Shown here: in pieces, positions 1 to 7,871 of the stretch
Numbering within the stretch: position 1 is the first letter of the stretch
Layout of the letters: every line of letters starts with the position of its first letter
NCBI GenBank assembly: GCA_016871315.1
Contig: VFZE01000006.1
Coordinates: 82,734 to 146,733 of the forward strand
Direction of reading: 5' to 3'
DNA from: Acidimicrobiia bacterium
GTDB lineage: Bacteria > Acidobacteriota > Terriglobia > Bryobacterales > Bryobacteraceae
DNA length: 64,000 nt
Position numbers and translations under genes: made by a program
The notes under the pieces: generated by a model
Database searches by the model: none
Told to the model about the DNA's origin: nothing
The model's input: the letters and a program-made list of their open reading frames with translations, nothing else

Positions 1-2
1 CG

Positions 3-824
3 CCGTCAAAGCTGGTTGCCGCCGAACGAGAGATTACGATTCAACATCTGCTCACCCATGCCGCTGGCCTCCCCAATACCTATTCCGGTCCGGGCCTGCC
101 TCTGTTTCAAAAGTTGGTAGCCGAGCGCACGCCCTCCACCACGGTCGGAGAGTTTACTCGCAAGCTGGCCAAACTGCCCTTGAACTTCCAGCCGGGTACC
201 GCCTGGGAATACGGCCCTGCCACCGACGTTCTCGGCCATTTGGTGGAGGTTGTTTCCGGCGAATCGTTTGACCGCTATCTGGCGCGGCACATCTTTGAGC
301 CCTTGGGAATGAAGGACACCTTCTTCTGGGTTCCCGATGACCAGCTGCCCCGCCTCGCCACCCTCTACGCGCCGGGAGAAGCCAATCGCGCCACGCCGGC
401 TTCCGCACAGTCCCGGGGCTCGAAAACCTTCTTTTCCGGTGGAGGCGGGCTCATCTCCACAGCCTCGGACTACTACCTGTTCTGCCAGATGCTCCTCAAC
501 GGCGGCGAACTCAATGGAAAAAGGATCCTGAGCCGCAAAAGCATAGAATTGATGACGCGCAACCACATCGGCGACGCCCGGATGTGGCCCACATTGAATG
601 GGAACAGATTCGGCCTTGGCTTCCGCGTACTCACCGACCTCGGCCAAGCCGCCCATTTGGGTTCCGTAGGTAGCTATGGCTGGGGCGGCGCCTTTGCCAC
701 TTATTTTTGGATCGACCCCGCCGAGCAAATGATCGGCATCTTAATGACGCAGATCCGGCCATACACTCATCTGAACATTCGCGCCGACTTTCAAACTCTG
801 GCCACCCAAGCCGTCGTAGACTGA
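3..824 (+). CDS. Serine hydrolase, beta-lactamase/esterase class C family (5' truncated)
   Basis: The open frame runs from the window edge, so the start and the catalytic SxxK serine lie upstream and are not seen. About 273 residues are visible. TIQHLLTHAAGLP is the conserved block that follows SxxK in class C beta-lactamase-like serine hydrolases. YGPATDVLG stands where the family has its Tyr-x-Asn motif, with the Asn replaced, and HLGSVGSYGWGG fits the third active-site motif (HxG type). ITILMT-like hydrophobic strands close the fold near the C terminus. Family members include esterases, D-aminopeptidases and PBP4-like enzymes, and the substrate cannot be told from what is visible. It is followed by about 230 bp of non-coding DNA before the dcw operon and is probably unrelated to it. 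Confidence 0.85.
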   Translation, partial: PSKLVAAEREITIQHLLTHAAGLPNTYSGPGLPLFQKLVAERTPSTTVGEFTRKLAKLPLNFQPGTAWEYGPATDVLGHLVEVVSGESFDRYLARHIFEPLGMKDTFFWVPDDQLPRLATLYAPGEANRATPASAQSRGSKTFFSGGGGLISTASDYYLFCQMLLNGGELNGKRILSRKSIELMTRNHIGDARMWPTLNGNRFGLGFRVLTDLGQAAHLGSVGSYGWGGAFATYFWIDPAEQMIGILMTQIRPYTHLNIRADFQTLATQAVVD

Positions 825-964
825 TTCCCCCGGTTAGCGCGTTACTAGCCCGCGTCAATAAGGGCACTCCCAAACCCCTCGTAGAGCCTGCCCGCCCGGG
901 GGAATATGCCTTCGCCTGCCAGGGCGAAGAGACGGCGTACTTCAACTTTTTGATAAAGAAGGTC

Positions 965-993
965 TTGACGGCTGCCAAAACCTGGGATAACCT
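965..993 (+). promoter_or_regulatory. Possible promoter of the dcw operon
   Basis: TTGACG (965-970) is followed after 17 bp by TAACCT (988-993). The -35 is good (5 of 6 to TTGACA) and the -10 is weak (3 of 6). It lies just upstream of the TGGT array, which would then cover the start of the transcript, as expected for an autorepressor site. The rest of the 825-1058 gap shows no coding signal. Confidence 0.3.
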
Positions 994-1000
994 TCAAAAG

Positions 1001-1058
1001 TGGACCAGAATGGTGCTTAACTGGTTTCAGGCTGGTCTAAAAGTGGTTTTGACGTGGT
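1001..1058 (+). promoter_or_regulatory. MraZ-type operator: array of six TGG boxes
   Basis: TGG triplets occur at 1001, 1011, 1022, 1033, 1044 and 1055; the last five are all TGGT and are spaced exactly 11 bp apart. The final box ends directly against the mraZ ATG at 1059. Known MraZ proteins bind short direct repeats containing TGGG or AAAGTGG spaced about one helical turn apart, through a ring-shaped oligomer, and repress their own operon. The array here is longer than the three or four boxes usually described. The link to MraZ is inferred from position and periodicity. Confidence 0.7.
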
Positions 1059-1538
1059 ATGGAAGACCTTTTCAAGCCCGGTGTCGACCCTCCTCGGGGA
1101 ACCGCACAGGCTCGCTGCGACGAAAAAGGCCGGTTGAAGATCCCCGTGGCATTCCAGCGTTTCCTGGAAGCCATTGAAGAAAAAGATGTGTTCTGTACCA
1201 CCCTGGACAAGCGCACAGCTCGAATTTACCCAATTTCGGTCTGGAAACGCAATCAAAAAACGATGCATGAGCTAAAGGCCAACACCCGCGCCGCTGCCGA
1301 CGTGGCCCTCATTGCCAACCACTATGGCGCTGATTCGCAGCTCGACGGACAAGGGCGGATTCTGATGCCCCCACTGCTGCGCCGGGAACTCGGGCTGGAA
1401 AACGCCCCGGTCTGGATGGAGTACTTCCGTGGCGGATTCACCGTTTACAGCGAGTCCTTATACCAGGAAAAGCTGGTCACGGCCCAGGATGGCCTCGAGG
1501 GGAAAGTCGAAATCCTCGAGCAAGGCGGGCTGTTGTGA
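1059..1538 (+). CDS. mraZ: Transcriptional regulator MraZ
   Basis: 159 residues, slightly longer than the usual 140-150. MraZ is a double SpoVT/AbrB-type DNA-binding protein that autoregulates the division and cell wall cluster. The two diagnostic half-repeats are visible: CDEKGRLKIP near residue 22 and LDGQGRILMPP near residue 92, each the D-x-K/Q-GR-x-x-P loop of the family. The ATG at 1059 has no Shine-Dalgarno sequence and abuts the TGGT array; no better in-frame start is seen before the first domain. The N terminus is about 10 residues longer than typical. It is the first gene of the dcw operon, followed by rsmH after 12 bp. Confidence 0.92.
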   Translation: MEDLFKPGVDPPRGTAQARCDEKGRLKIPVAFQRFLEAIEEKDVFCTTLDKRTARIYPISVWKRNQKTMHELKANTRAAADVALIANHYGADSQLDGQGRILMPPLLRRELGLENAPVWMEYFRGGFTVYSESLYQEKLVTAQDGLEGKVEILEQGGLL

Positions 1539-1550
1539 TGGAACTCACCA

Positions 1551-2462
1551 ATGGGGATGCAGTCCATGCAAGAGCATTATCCGGTCATGGCCGGCGAGGT
1601 GATCGAATACCTTGCCGTGCGTCCGGAGGGAACCTACGCCGACTGCTCAACCGGTCTCGGCGGGCATGCTCGCCGGATCGCCGGTCTGCTGACCACCGGC
1701 CGGCTGATCTGCTTGGATCGCGACGCGGAGTCGCTCGAAAAGGCCAGGCTGCAATTGGCGGAGTTTGGGGATCGGATTGCTTTCAGGCAATCGCTCTTCT
1801 CGCAATTGCGCCAGACGCTGGCCAGCCTGGGCGTGGAAAAGGTGGACGGTATGGTCGCTGATCTGGGAGTTTCCCGCTACCAGCTGACCGACCCGGACCG
1901 CGGGTTCAGCCTCATGGTTGACGGTCCGCTTGATATGAGGATGGGCCGAGGCGAAGGGCCGACGGCCGCCGACATTGTGAATTTCAGCTCGGAAAACCAA
2001 ATCGCCGACATCATCTACACATACGGCGAGGAAAGGAGGGCACGGAAGCTAGCTAGAGCCATCGTCCGGACGCGGCCACACCGGACCACTCTTGCGTTGG
2101 CAAGAGTGATCGAGGAGGCCGCGCCACGGACGGGAAAACTCCATCCGGCCACCAGGACATTCATGGCGTTGCGAATGGCCGTCAACCGGGAGCTGGAGGA
2201 ATTGGAAGCCTTGCTCGATCAGGCCTCCGAGGCGTTGGCCACCGGCGGCCGCATCGTCATGCTGACGTTTCACTCGCTGGAGGCGAGGATCGTCAAGACC
2301 AGATTTCAACAGTGGGCGCGCGACGGACGCGCCAGCTTGCTGACCAAGCACGTGGTCAGGCCTCAACAAGAAGAAGTGCGCCGCAACCCGGCTTCGCGCT
2401 CGGCAATGCTCCGGGCGGCGCAAATCGAAGAACCGCAGTCAACAAGGGATGGGGAGAAGTAG
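1551..2462 (+). CDS. rsmH: 16S rRNA (cytosine(1402)-N4)-methyltransferase RsmH (MraW)
   Basis: About 303 residues, typical for the family. RsmH methylates N4 of C1402 in the ribosomal P site using S-adenosylmethionine. The SAM-binding motif CSTGLGGHA is at about residues 32-40, followed by LICLDRD. DLGVSRYQL and the GPLDMRM block are the other family signatures, and FHSLEARIVK is the conserved C-terminal motif. The start could be 1551 or the ATG at 1566 (MQEHYPVM), which has GGGGA about 8 nt upstream and matches the usual N terminus better. It lies between mraZ and ftsL as in most dcw clusters. Confidence 0.95.
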   Translation: MGMQSMQEHYPVMAGEVIEYLAVRPEGTYADCSTGLGGHARRIAGLLTTGRLICLDRDAESLEKARLQLAEFGDRIAFRQSLFSQLRQTLASLGVEKVDGMVADLGVSRYQLTDPDRGFSLMVDGPLDMRMGRGEGPTAADIVNFSSENQIADIIYTYGEERRARKLARAIVRTRPHRTTLALARVIEEAAPRTGKLHPATRTFMALRMAVNRELEELEALLDQASEALATGGRIVMLTFHSLEARIVKTRFQQWARDGRASLLTKHVVRPQQEEVRRNPASRSAMLRAAQIEEPQSTRDGEK

Positions 2463-2464
2463 TC

Positions 2465-2938
2465 ATGGCAGCACAAGCAGCATGGTTTGGCAGTGATGGT
2501 GGAGACGGTGGTGACAATGGATTCCGGCAGCGGGAGCGCGACCAGTTTCAGGTTCGCCCGCTGCCCAATGAGGATGTCTTCTACTTCCGGACGGTGATAG
2601 ATAACAGCCGCGTGGTGCGCGATGCAGACCCGGCGATTTGGACCGCCTGCTGGCGCTTTATCACGATGGCCGCCGTGGCGGTTGTGGTAATCGTCGGGCT
2701 GCTTTTGCCGAACGCATACGGGATGCTGGCCGGCGCACGGCTCCATAGGCTGGAGCGGGAGAGCAAACAGCTTCTCGCCGAGCGGCAGATGCTGGAGAAC
2801 GAGCAGTCCCAGTTGCTGAGCCCGGAGCGTCTGGAGCAGTTCGCCGCCACCGAGCAGTTTCAACCGCCGGCCCCCGGCAGCGTTCATTACCTGCCGCCTT
2901 CGGATCACTCACTGGCCCTAGCCGGCGGCCAGCGCTAA
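2465..2938 (+). CDS. ftsL: Cell division protein FtsL-like
   Basis: 157 residues. FtsL is a small bitopic protein that joins FtsB/DivIC and FtsQ and helps to activate FtsWI at the septum. Here a Gly/Asp-rich cytoplasmic N-terminal stretch of about 60 residues is followed by one membrane segment (about residues 65-85, MAAVAVVVIVGLLLP), a short coiled coil (LHRLERESKQLLAERQ) and a proline-rich tail. The sequence is poorly conserved as in all FtsL, so the call rests on topology, size and position between rsmH and ftsI. The ATG at 2465 has GGGGAGA upstream and lies 2 nt after the rsmH stop; a longer upstream frame overlaps rsmH and is rejected. Confidence 0.8.
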   Translation: MAAQAAWFGSDGGDGGDNGFRQRERDQFQVRPLPNEDVFYFRTVIDNSRVVRDADPAIWTACWRFITMAAVAVVVIVGLLLPNAYGMLAGARLHRLERESKQLLAERQMLENEQSQLLSPERLEQFAATEQFQPPAPGSVHYLPPSDHSLALAGGQR

Positions 2939-2965
2939 TGCTCCGCCGACAGGAGGCCGGCAGCC

Positions 2966-4993
2966 GTGGACCCCAAACTCAATCCCGAGGCGATTCGCGC
3001 CAGACGTCTGACGGGAATGGCCGTGTTCGGATTCCTGTGGGCGGCGGTGATCGTCGCGCGCCTTTTCTATCTGCAAGGCCCCAAGCATGAGGAACTGCTG
3101 AAGCACGCCGACAAGCGGCAACATCTTTCGCTCGAGATCAAGGCCCCGCGCGGGACGATCGTCGATCGCGCGGGGGAGAAGCTTGTCGTCAGCGTGCTGG
3201 CGGAGTCCCTGGCCATCAATCCGCGGCTGCTGAAGGATCCGGCGATTGCGGTGGAGATTCTGTCGAGCATCCTGAAGATCGACGCGCGCAAGCTGCTGGA
3301 GCGGATTCAGGTGGCGCAAGGGCTGGATCCGGAAGGGCGCAAGCCCCGGAATCCGAAAATGAATCTCGCTTTCCTGTGGGTGAAGCGCAAGATCACGCCG
3401 GAGGAGTCGGCGCGGCTGAAAGCTTACAAGTTTGACTGGATGGAGTTCCGCCAGGAGAGCCAACGCGTTTACCTGCATGGCCGGCTGGGCGCGAATCTAC
3501 TGGGGTCGGTGGATCACGAGGAGAAGGGTAACGCGGGCGTCGAGGAAAGTCTGGATGAAGATTTGCAGGGCCGGCCCGGGCAGGTCAGGGTGTTGACCGA
3601 TTCGCGCCGCCGCGGCATTGAATCGCGCATCGAAGTTCCGGCGCAGCCGGGCAAGACGGTGGCGCTCACCATCGACATCCGGCTGCAATATTACTGCGAC
3701 CAGATTCTGCGCGATGCGGCGCTGCGCGAGGGCGCCGTGCGGGGCTCGGCCGTAGTCATGGATCCTCGCAATGGGGAAGTGCTGTGTATGTCGAGCTACC
3801 CGAGTTTTGACTCCAACGAGTCCTCCGCCTCGGTGGACTTCGCCAACTGGAACAATCGCGCGGTGACCGAGCCGTTTGAGCCCGGCTCGGTGATGAAGGT
3901 CTTTTCCATCGCCGCCGGGCTGGAGTCGAAGGCGGTAGTTCCCACCGATTCCATCTTCTGTCACAACGGGCGGATGCCCTGGTTCGGGAGCCACCTGACC
4001 GAGCACCCCGCCTACGGCTGGCTACCGGTGGAAGGTGTACTGTGGCATTCCAGCAATCTGGGGACGGCGGAGATCGCGCGGCGCACGGGCAGCCGCAACC
4101 TGTACCGCGTCCTCCACAACTCCTTCGGATTCGGCGCTCCCACCGGCATCGGGCTGCCGGCCGAGTCAAAGGGCAGCCTTGCGCCGCCAGACAAATGGGG
4201 GCAGGGAGAATTCGCGTTTGTCAGCTATGGGTATCGTATGAGTGCGACTACGCTGCAGCTGGCCAGGGCGCTGTCTGTTATCGCCAACGGCGGACTGATG
4301 GTGCAGCCGCGGCTGGTGCTTTGGAAGCAATCCGATGATGGAAACAGGGAGACATTGCCCCACAAGGCCCCGCAGCGTGTGTTGCGCCCGGAGACGGCCA
4401 TCCAGACGCAGCTGATGATGGAGGGCGTGATCCTGAAGGGCACGGGCAAGCTTGCCCGCCTGGTGAGTCACACCGCCGGAGGAAAAACCGGAACGGCCAA
4501 GATCTGGGACCCGAACGCGAAGGTCTACACCAGTTTTTATAACGGAAGCTTTGTCGGATTTGCGCCGTTATCGGATCCGCGCGTCGTCGTGGCGGTCAGC
4601 CTGAGTCAGGTGAAAAAGGCGGCAAGCCAGGTGGCGGCTCCCGCGTTCCGTGATATCGCTTCCGCGGCGCTTCGACTGAAGGGCATTCCTGGCGATCTGC
4701 CGGAGCAGCTGCCGCAGGAAACTCCGCCGTTGGTGGCCGCCGTGATTGATCCCGAGCCCGGGCAGCCCGCGCTGGAGGAGACCGCGGTGCAGGCGGCAAC
4801 AGAAACGGAGCTTGTGGTTGCCCCTCGAGTGCCCGATTTTCGCGGCAAATCGATCCGCGAGGTGATGGTGAAGTCCGTGGAGACGGGCGTGGAAGTGGTT
4901 TTGGAAGGCAGCGGGGTGGCTCGCTGGCAGGATCCGCCTGCCGGCGGATTGCTGGCCGCCGGGCGCCGCGTGAAAGTGCACTTTGCGAGATAA
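2966..4993 (+). CDS. ftsI: Division-specific penicillin-binding protein FtsI/PBP3-like transpeptidase with PASTA domain
   Basis: 675 residues. It crosslinks septal peptidoglycan with FtsW. One N-terminal membrane segment (about residues 17-36) precedes the dimerisation domain (RGTIVDRAG) and the transpeptidase domain. The active-site motifs are intact: SVMK (Ser308, Lys311), SSN (Ser362-Asn364) and KTG (Lys507-Gly509). A single C-terminal PASTA-like domain (VPDFRGKSIREVM, about 615-675) is present, as in SpoVD/PBP2x-type and many acidobacterial enzymes. The start is GTG at 2966, fixed by a perfect AGGAGG at 2951-2956 with 9-nt spacing. The stop abuts the ATG of murE. Confidence 0.95.
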   Translation: MDPKLNPEAIRARRLTGMAVFGFLWAAVIVARLFYLQGPKHEELLKHADKRQHLSLEIKAPRGTIVDRAGEKLVVSVLAESLAINPRLLKDPAIAVEILSSILKIDARKLLERIQVAQGLDPEGRKPRNPKMNLAFLWVKRKITPEESARLKAYKFDWMEFRQESQRVYLHGRLGANLLGSVDHEEKGNAGVEESLDEDLQGRPGQVRVLTDSRRRGIESRIEVPAQPGKTVALTIDIRLQYYCDQILRDAALREGAVRGSAVVMDPRNGEVLCMSSYPSFDSNESSASVDFANWNNRAVTEPFEPGSVMKVFSIAAGLESKAVVPTDSIFCHNGRMPWFGSHLTEHPAYGWLPVEGVLWHSSNLGTAEIARRTGSRNLYRVLHNSFGFGAPTGIGLPAESKGSLAPPDKWGQGEFAFVSYGYRMSATTLQLARALSVIANGGLMVQPRLVLWKQSDDGNRETLPHKAPQRVLRPETAIQTQLMMEGVILKGTGKLARLVSHTAGGKTGTAKIWDPNAKVYTSFYNGSFVGFAPLSDPRVVVAVSLSQVKKAASQVAAPAFRDIASAALRLKGIPGDLPEQLPQETPPLVAAVIDPEPGQPALEETAVQAATETELVVAPRVPDFRGKSIREVMVKSVETGVEVVLEGSGVARWQDPPAGGLLAAGRRVKVHFAR

Positions 4994-6526
4994 ATGGCGG
5001 TCATGGTGATGGCTGAACAAACTCTGGAGCCGGTCCAGCTCGGGCAGCTGCTGGAAGCAGCCCAACTTGCCATCGATCTGCCGGCGGAGGAGAGTTTGCG
5101 CCTGTGGGTCCGCGGCCTGGACTACGATTCGCGGCGCATTGAGCCGGGCTGGCTGTTCTTCGCTTTCGCCGGCAGCAGGGCCGACGGGCGCCGGTTCGCA
5201 GCAGCCGCAATGGAAAAAGGAGCTGTTGGCGTGGTCAGCCAGGAGCAGCCACCGCCTGGGTTTTCCGGCTTGTGGATCCGGGTTCCTCATGCGCGCCAGG
5301 CGATGGCGCTGATGGCGCGCTGCCTGTATGCGGCGGCGGCGGAGCAGACTCGCGTGGCCGGCGTGACAGGCACGAACGCCAAGACTACCGTGTGCACACT
5401 CACGGACCGGCTGCTGCGCGCTGCCGGGCGCAGGACGGCGCTCGTCGGCACGATCGAGTACCAGGTGGCGGGCCGCACCTATCCGGCGCCGAACACAACG
5501 CCGGAGGCGCTGGATTTGTACCGGCTGTTTGATGAATTGCGCGCGGCAGGGGGCCGGGATGCGACAATGGAGGTTTCCTCGCACGCTCTCAGCTTGGGGC
5601 GTGTCCACGGAGTCAAGTTCCACACCGCTGTATTCACCAACCTCTCGCGCGACCACCTGGACTTTCACCCGGACATGGAATCCTATTTCGCCGCCAAATG
5701 CGAGTTGTTCCGAGGCCAGCAGGCCTCGCCGCCGGAGCATGCCGTGGTGAACCGCGATGACGCCTGGGCGCACCGGATTCCGCTTTCTTCTTCGGCCAAG
5801 GTTGTATGGTACGGGCTTTCTCCGCAGGCCGAGCTTCACGCCGGCGGCATCGAGGCGGACATGCACGGTCTACGTTTCACGCTGCACTGGCAAGGGCGCG
5901 CCTACTCGGTCCAAAGTCCGCTCGCCGGCCGCATCAACGTCTATAACCTGCTGGCGGCTTTCGGCGCCGGCCTCGCCTTCGGCCTGGAGCCGGAGGCGAT
6001 GGTGGAGACGATGAGGCGGCTGGGGCCCGTCGCCGGCCGCTTTGAGCGTGTCGATCTCGGGCAGCCGTTCCTGGCCGTGGTGGATTACGCTCACACCGAC
6101 GATGCATTGCGCAACGCTATCTCCGTGGCACGCCAAGTCTCGACCGGCCGCGTGATCACGCTGTTCGGTTGCGGCGGCGACCGCGACCGGGAGAAGCGTC
6201 CGCTGATGGGGCAGGCCGCCGGCGAACTCAGCGATTTTGTCGTGCTGACATCGGACAACCCGCGCAGCGAGGATCCGCTGGTCATCATTAACGACGCCCT
6301 CGTCGGGCTGCGCCGCACCGACGTCAGCCACCGCATTGAACCGGACCGGCGGCGGGCGATTCGCCTGGCCCTGGAAGAAGCGCGTCCTGGCGACGTCGTG
6401 CTGATCGCCGGCAAGGGACACGAGCCGTATCAGGAGCTGGCCTCCGGCAAGATCCACTTCGACGATCGGGAAACAACAAGAGAGATTTTGAAGGAATTCG
6501 GTTACGGCCGGGAGGAGGCTCGATGA
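4994..6526 (+). CDS. murE: UDP-MurNAc-L-Ala-D-Glu:meso-diaminopimelate ligase MurE
   Basis: 510 residues, normal length. It adds the third residue of the peptidoglycan stem peptide in the cytoplasm. The ATP-binding loop GTNAKTT carries Lys130. The motif DNPR at 421-424 is the known marker of meso-diaminopimelate-specific MurE as opposed to lysine-specific enzymes, so the wall is predicted to be of DAP type. HTDDALRNAI and GKGHEPYQ are further Mur ligase signatures. The ATG at 4994 directly follows the ftsI TAA; ATGs at 5003 and 5009 are alternatives. It is followed not by murF, as usual, but by a short unassigned stretch. Confidence 0.96.
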   Translation: MAVMVMAEQTLEPVQLGQLLEAAQLAIDLPAEESLRLWVRGLDYDSRRIEPGWLFFAFAGSRADGRRFAAAAMEKGAVGVVSQEQPPPGFSGLWIRVPHARQAMALMARCLYAAAAEQTRVAGVTGTNAKTTVCTLTDRLLRAAGRRTALVGTIEYQVAGRTYPAPNTTPEALDLYRLFDELRAAGGRDATMEVSSHALSLGRVHGVKFHTAVFTNLSRDHLDFHPDMESYFAAKCELFRGQQASPPEHAVVNRDDAWAHRIPLSSSAKVVWYGLSPQAELHAGGIEADMHGLRFTLHWQGRAYSVQSPLAGRINVYNLLAAFGAGLAFGLEPEAMVETMRRLGPVAGRFERVDLGQPFLAVVDYAHTDDALRNAISVARQVSTGRVITLFGCGGDRDREKRPLMGQAAGELSDFVVLTSDNPRSEDPLVIINDALVGLRRTDVSHRIEPDRRRAIRLALEEARPGDVVLIAGKGHEPYQELASGKIHFDDRETTREILKEFGYGREEAR

Positions 6527-6699
6527 GCCCCGCGGCCGCCCGATACGATCTCGGCCGTTTGGCCGGGCCTCCGGCAGGCGTGGCAGGACCATGTCACGCT
6601 CGCGCCGGAGAATTTGTGCTCATTGGGAGACGCGGCGGCGCAAGCCGGCCATTGGGACGCGAACTTTTTGCCGGCCCATGCCGCCGCGCACTTTTTTGA
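6523..6699 (+). CDS. Short unassigned ORF at the expected position of murF
   Basis: 58 codons. The ATG at 6523 overlaps the murE stop (ATGA) and has a very strong ribosome site, GGAGGAGG at 6511-6518, exactly where murF would start. The peptide (MSPAAARYDLGRLAGPP and on) is not recognisable, is rich in Gly, Arg and Ala, and ends before mraY. No Mur ligase motif (GxxGK) is present in any frame of 6527-6730. It may be a deletion scar of murF, in which only the translation start survives, or a small coupling ORF. The reading frame itself is certain; function and expression are not. Confidence 0.3.
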   Translation: MSPAAARYDLGRLAGPPAGVAGPCHARAGEFVLIGRRGGASRPLGRELFAGPCRRALF

Positions 6700-6730
6700 G
6701 CGGGGAAGATGATCCTTCTCAGGCAGGACG

Positions 6731-7864
6731 ATGCTTTACTGGCTCTTATTCGAACGATTGCACACCAGTTTCGGGCCGTTGCGGCTCTTCGGCTATGTCA
6801 CTTTCCGCGCGGCCTTCGCCTCGCTGACGGCGCTGCTGCTGTGCATTGTGCTCGGCCCGTGGCTCATCGGCCGGCTACGGCGGTTTCAGATTCAGCAGTA
6901 CATCGGCGAACATGCGCCGGCTTCTCATAAGCGCAAGGCCGGCACGCCTACCATGGGCGGCGTGCTGATTATCATCTCCATCGTCATCCCGACGCTGCTT
7001 TATACCAATCTGCGCAGCCCTTACCCTTGGGTGGCCATTTTCGGGCTCGTCTCCTTCGGCGCCATCGGCTTTCTGGATGATTACATCAAGGTAACCAGGC
7101 GGCGCAATCTCGGCCTCACCGCCAAAATGAAGTTTTCCTTGCAGGTGCTGGCGGCGTTTCTGGTGGGCGTGCAGTTGGTGGTGCTGCATGCCGCCGGCCA
7201 GTATTCCACGGCGATGAATGTGCCGTTCTTCAAGCAGATCAAGCCGGACCTTTTGATCGACAGTCTGCTCGATTCTCCCTACACCTATCCGCTCGCTTTT
7301 ATCTTCTTTTTCGGTTTTCTGGTGGTCGTGCTGGTGGGTTCGGCCAACGCCGTCAACCTCACCGACGGCTTGGACGGTCTTGCCACTGGACTCATGATCA
7401 TCGCCGCCGGGGCCATCACTGTCCTGACTTATATGGGCGGCCACCGCGACTTCGCCCTCTATCTGGATCTGTTGCGCGTGCCCGGCGGCGCCGAACTCAC
7501 CATCTTTTGCAGCGCCATGACCGGCGCCTGTCTCGGCTTTCTCTGGTGGAACGCGCACCCGGCCGACATTTTCATGGGCGACGTCGGCGCCCTCGCATTG
7601 GGTGCGGGGCTGGCCACGGTGGCCGTGCTCATCAAGCAGGAGATTCTGCTGCTGTTCATCGGCGGCGTTTACGTGATCGAGTGCCTGTCGGTGATCATTC
7701 AGGTGGGTGGCAACCGGCTGTTCGGCAAACGGCTGTTTCTTCGCTCCCCGCTCCATCATCATTTCGAGGAATTGGGTTGGGAGGAGTCGAAGATCATCAC
7801 ACGGTTTTGGATTCTCGGCCTGGTTGTGGCGCTGTTCGCGCTGACCACGCTCAAGCTGAGGTAA
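6731..7864 (+). CDS. mraY: Phospho-N-acetylmuramoyl-pentapeptide-transferase MraY
   Basis: 377 residues with about ten membrane segments. MraY transfers phospho-MurNAc-pentapeptide to undecaprenyl phosphate, giving lipid I. Conserved catalytic elements are visible: FLDDYIK with the Asp-Asp pair near residue 116, NAVNLTDGLDGLATG near 210, and MGDVGALALG near 283. SPLHHHFE is the histidine loop near the C terminus. The ATG at 6731 is preceded by AGGCAGGA. It follows the region where murF should be and is 7 bp ahead of murD. Confidence 0.97.
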   Translation: MLYWLLFERLHTSFGPLRLFGYVTFRAAFASLTALLLCIVLGPWLIGRLRRFQIQQYIGEHAPASHKRKAGTPTMGGVLIIISIVIPTLLYTNLRSPYPWVAIFGLVSFGAIGFLDDYIKVTRRRNLGLTAKMKFSLQVLAAFLVGVQLVVLHAAGQYSTAMNVPFFKQIKPDLLIDSLLDSPYTYPLAFIFFFGFLVVVLVGSANAVNLTDGLDGLATGLMIIAAGAITVLTYMGGHRDFALYLDLLRVPGGAELTIFCSAMTGACLGFLWWNAHPADIFMGDVGALALGAGLATVAVLIKQEILLLFIGGVYVIECLSVIIQVGGNRLFGKRLFLRSPLHHHFEELGWEESKIITRFWILGLVVALFALTTLKLR

Positions 7865-7871
7865 GCGAACG

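Noticed and set aside
707..1177. 156-codon plus-strand frame overlapping mraZ
   Set aside because: It runs through the MraZ operator and overlaps mraZ in another frame; no family features.
4568..5866. 432-codon minus-strand frame under ftsI/murE
   Set aside because: Antisense to two conserved genes; Arg/His-rich.
6591..6827. 78-codon frame bridging the murF gap and mraY
   Set aside because: Overlaps the start of mraY out of frame and has Arg/Ser-rich composition; not a MurF fragment.
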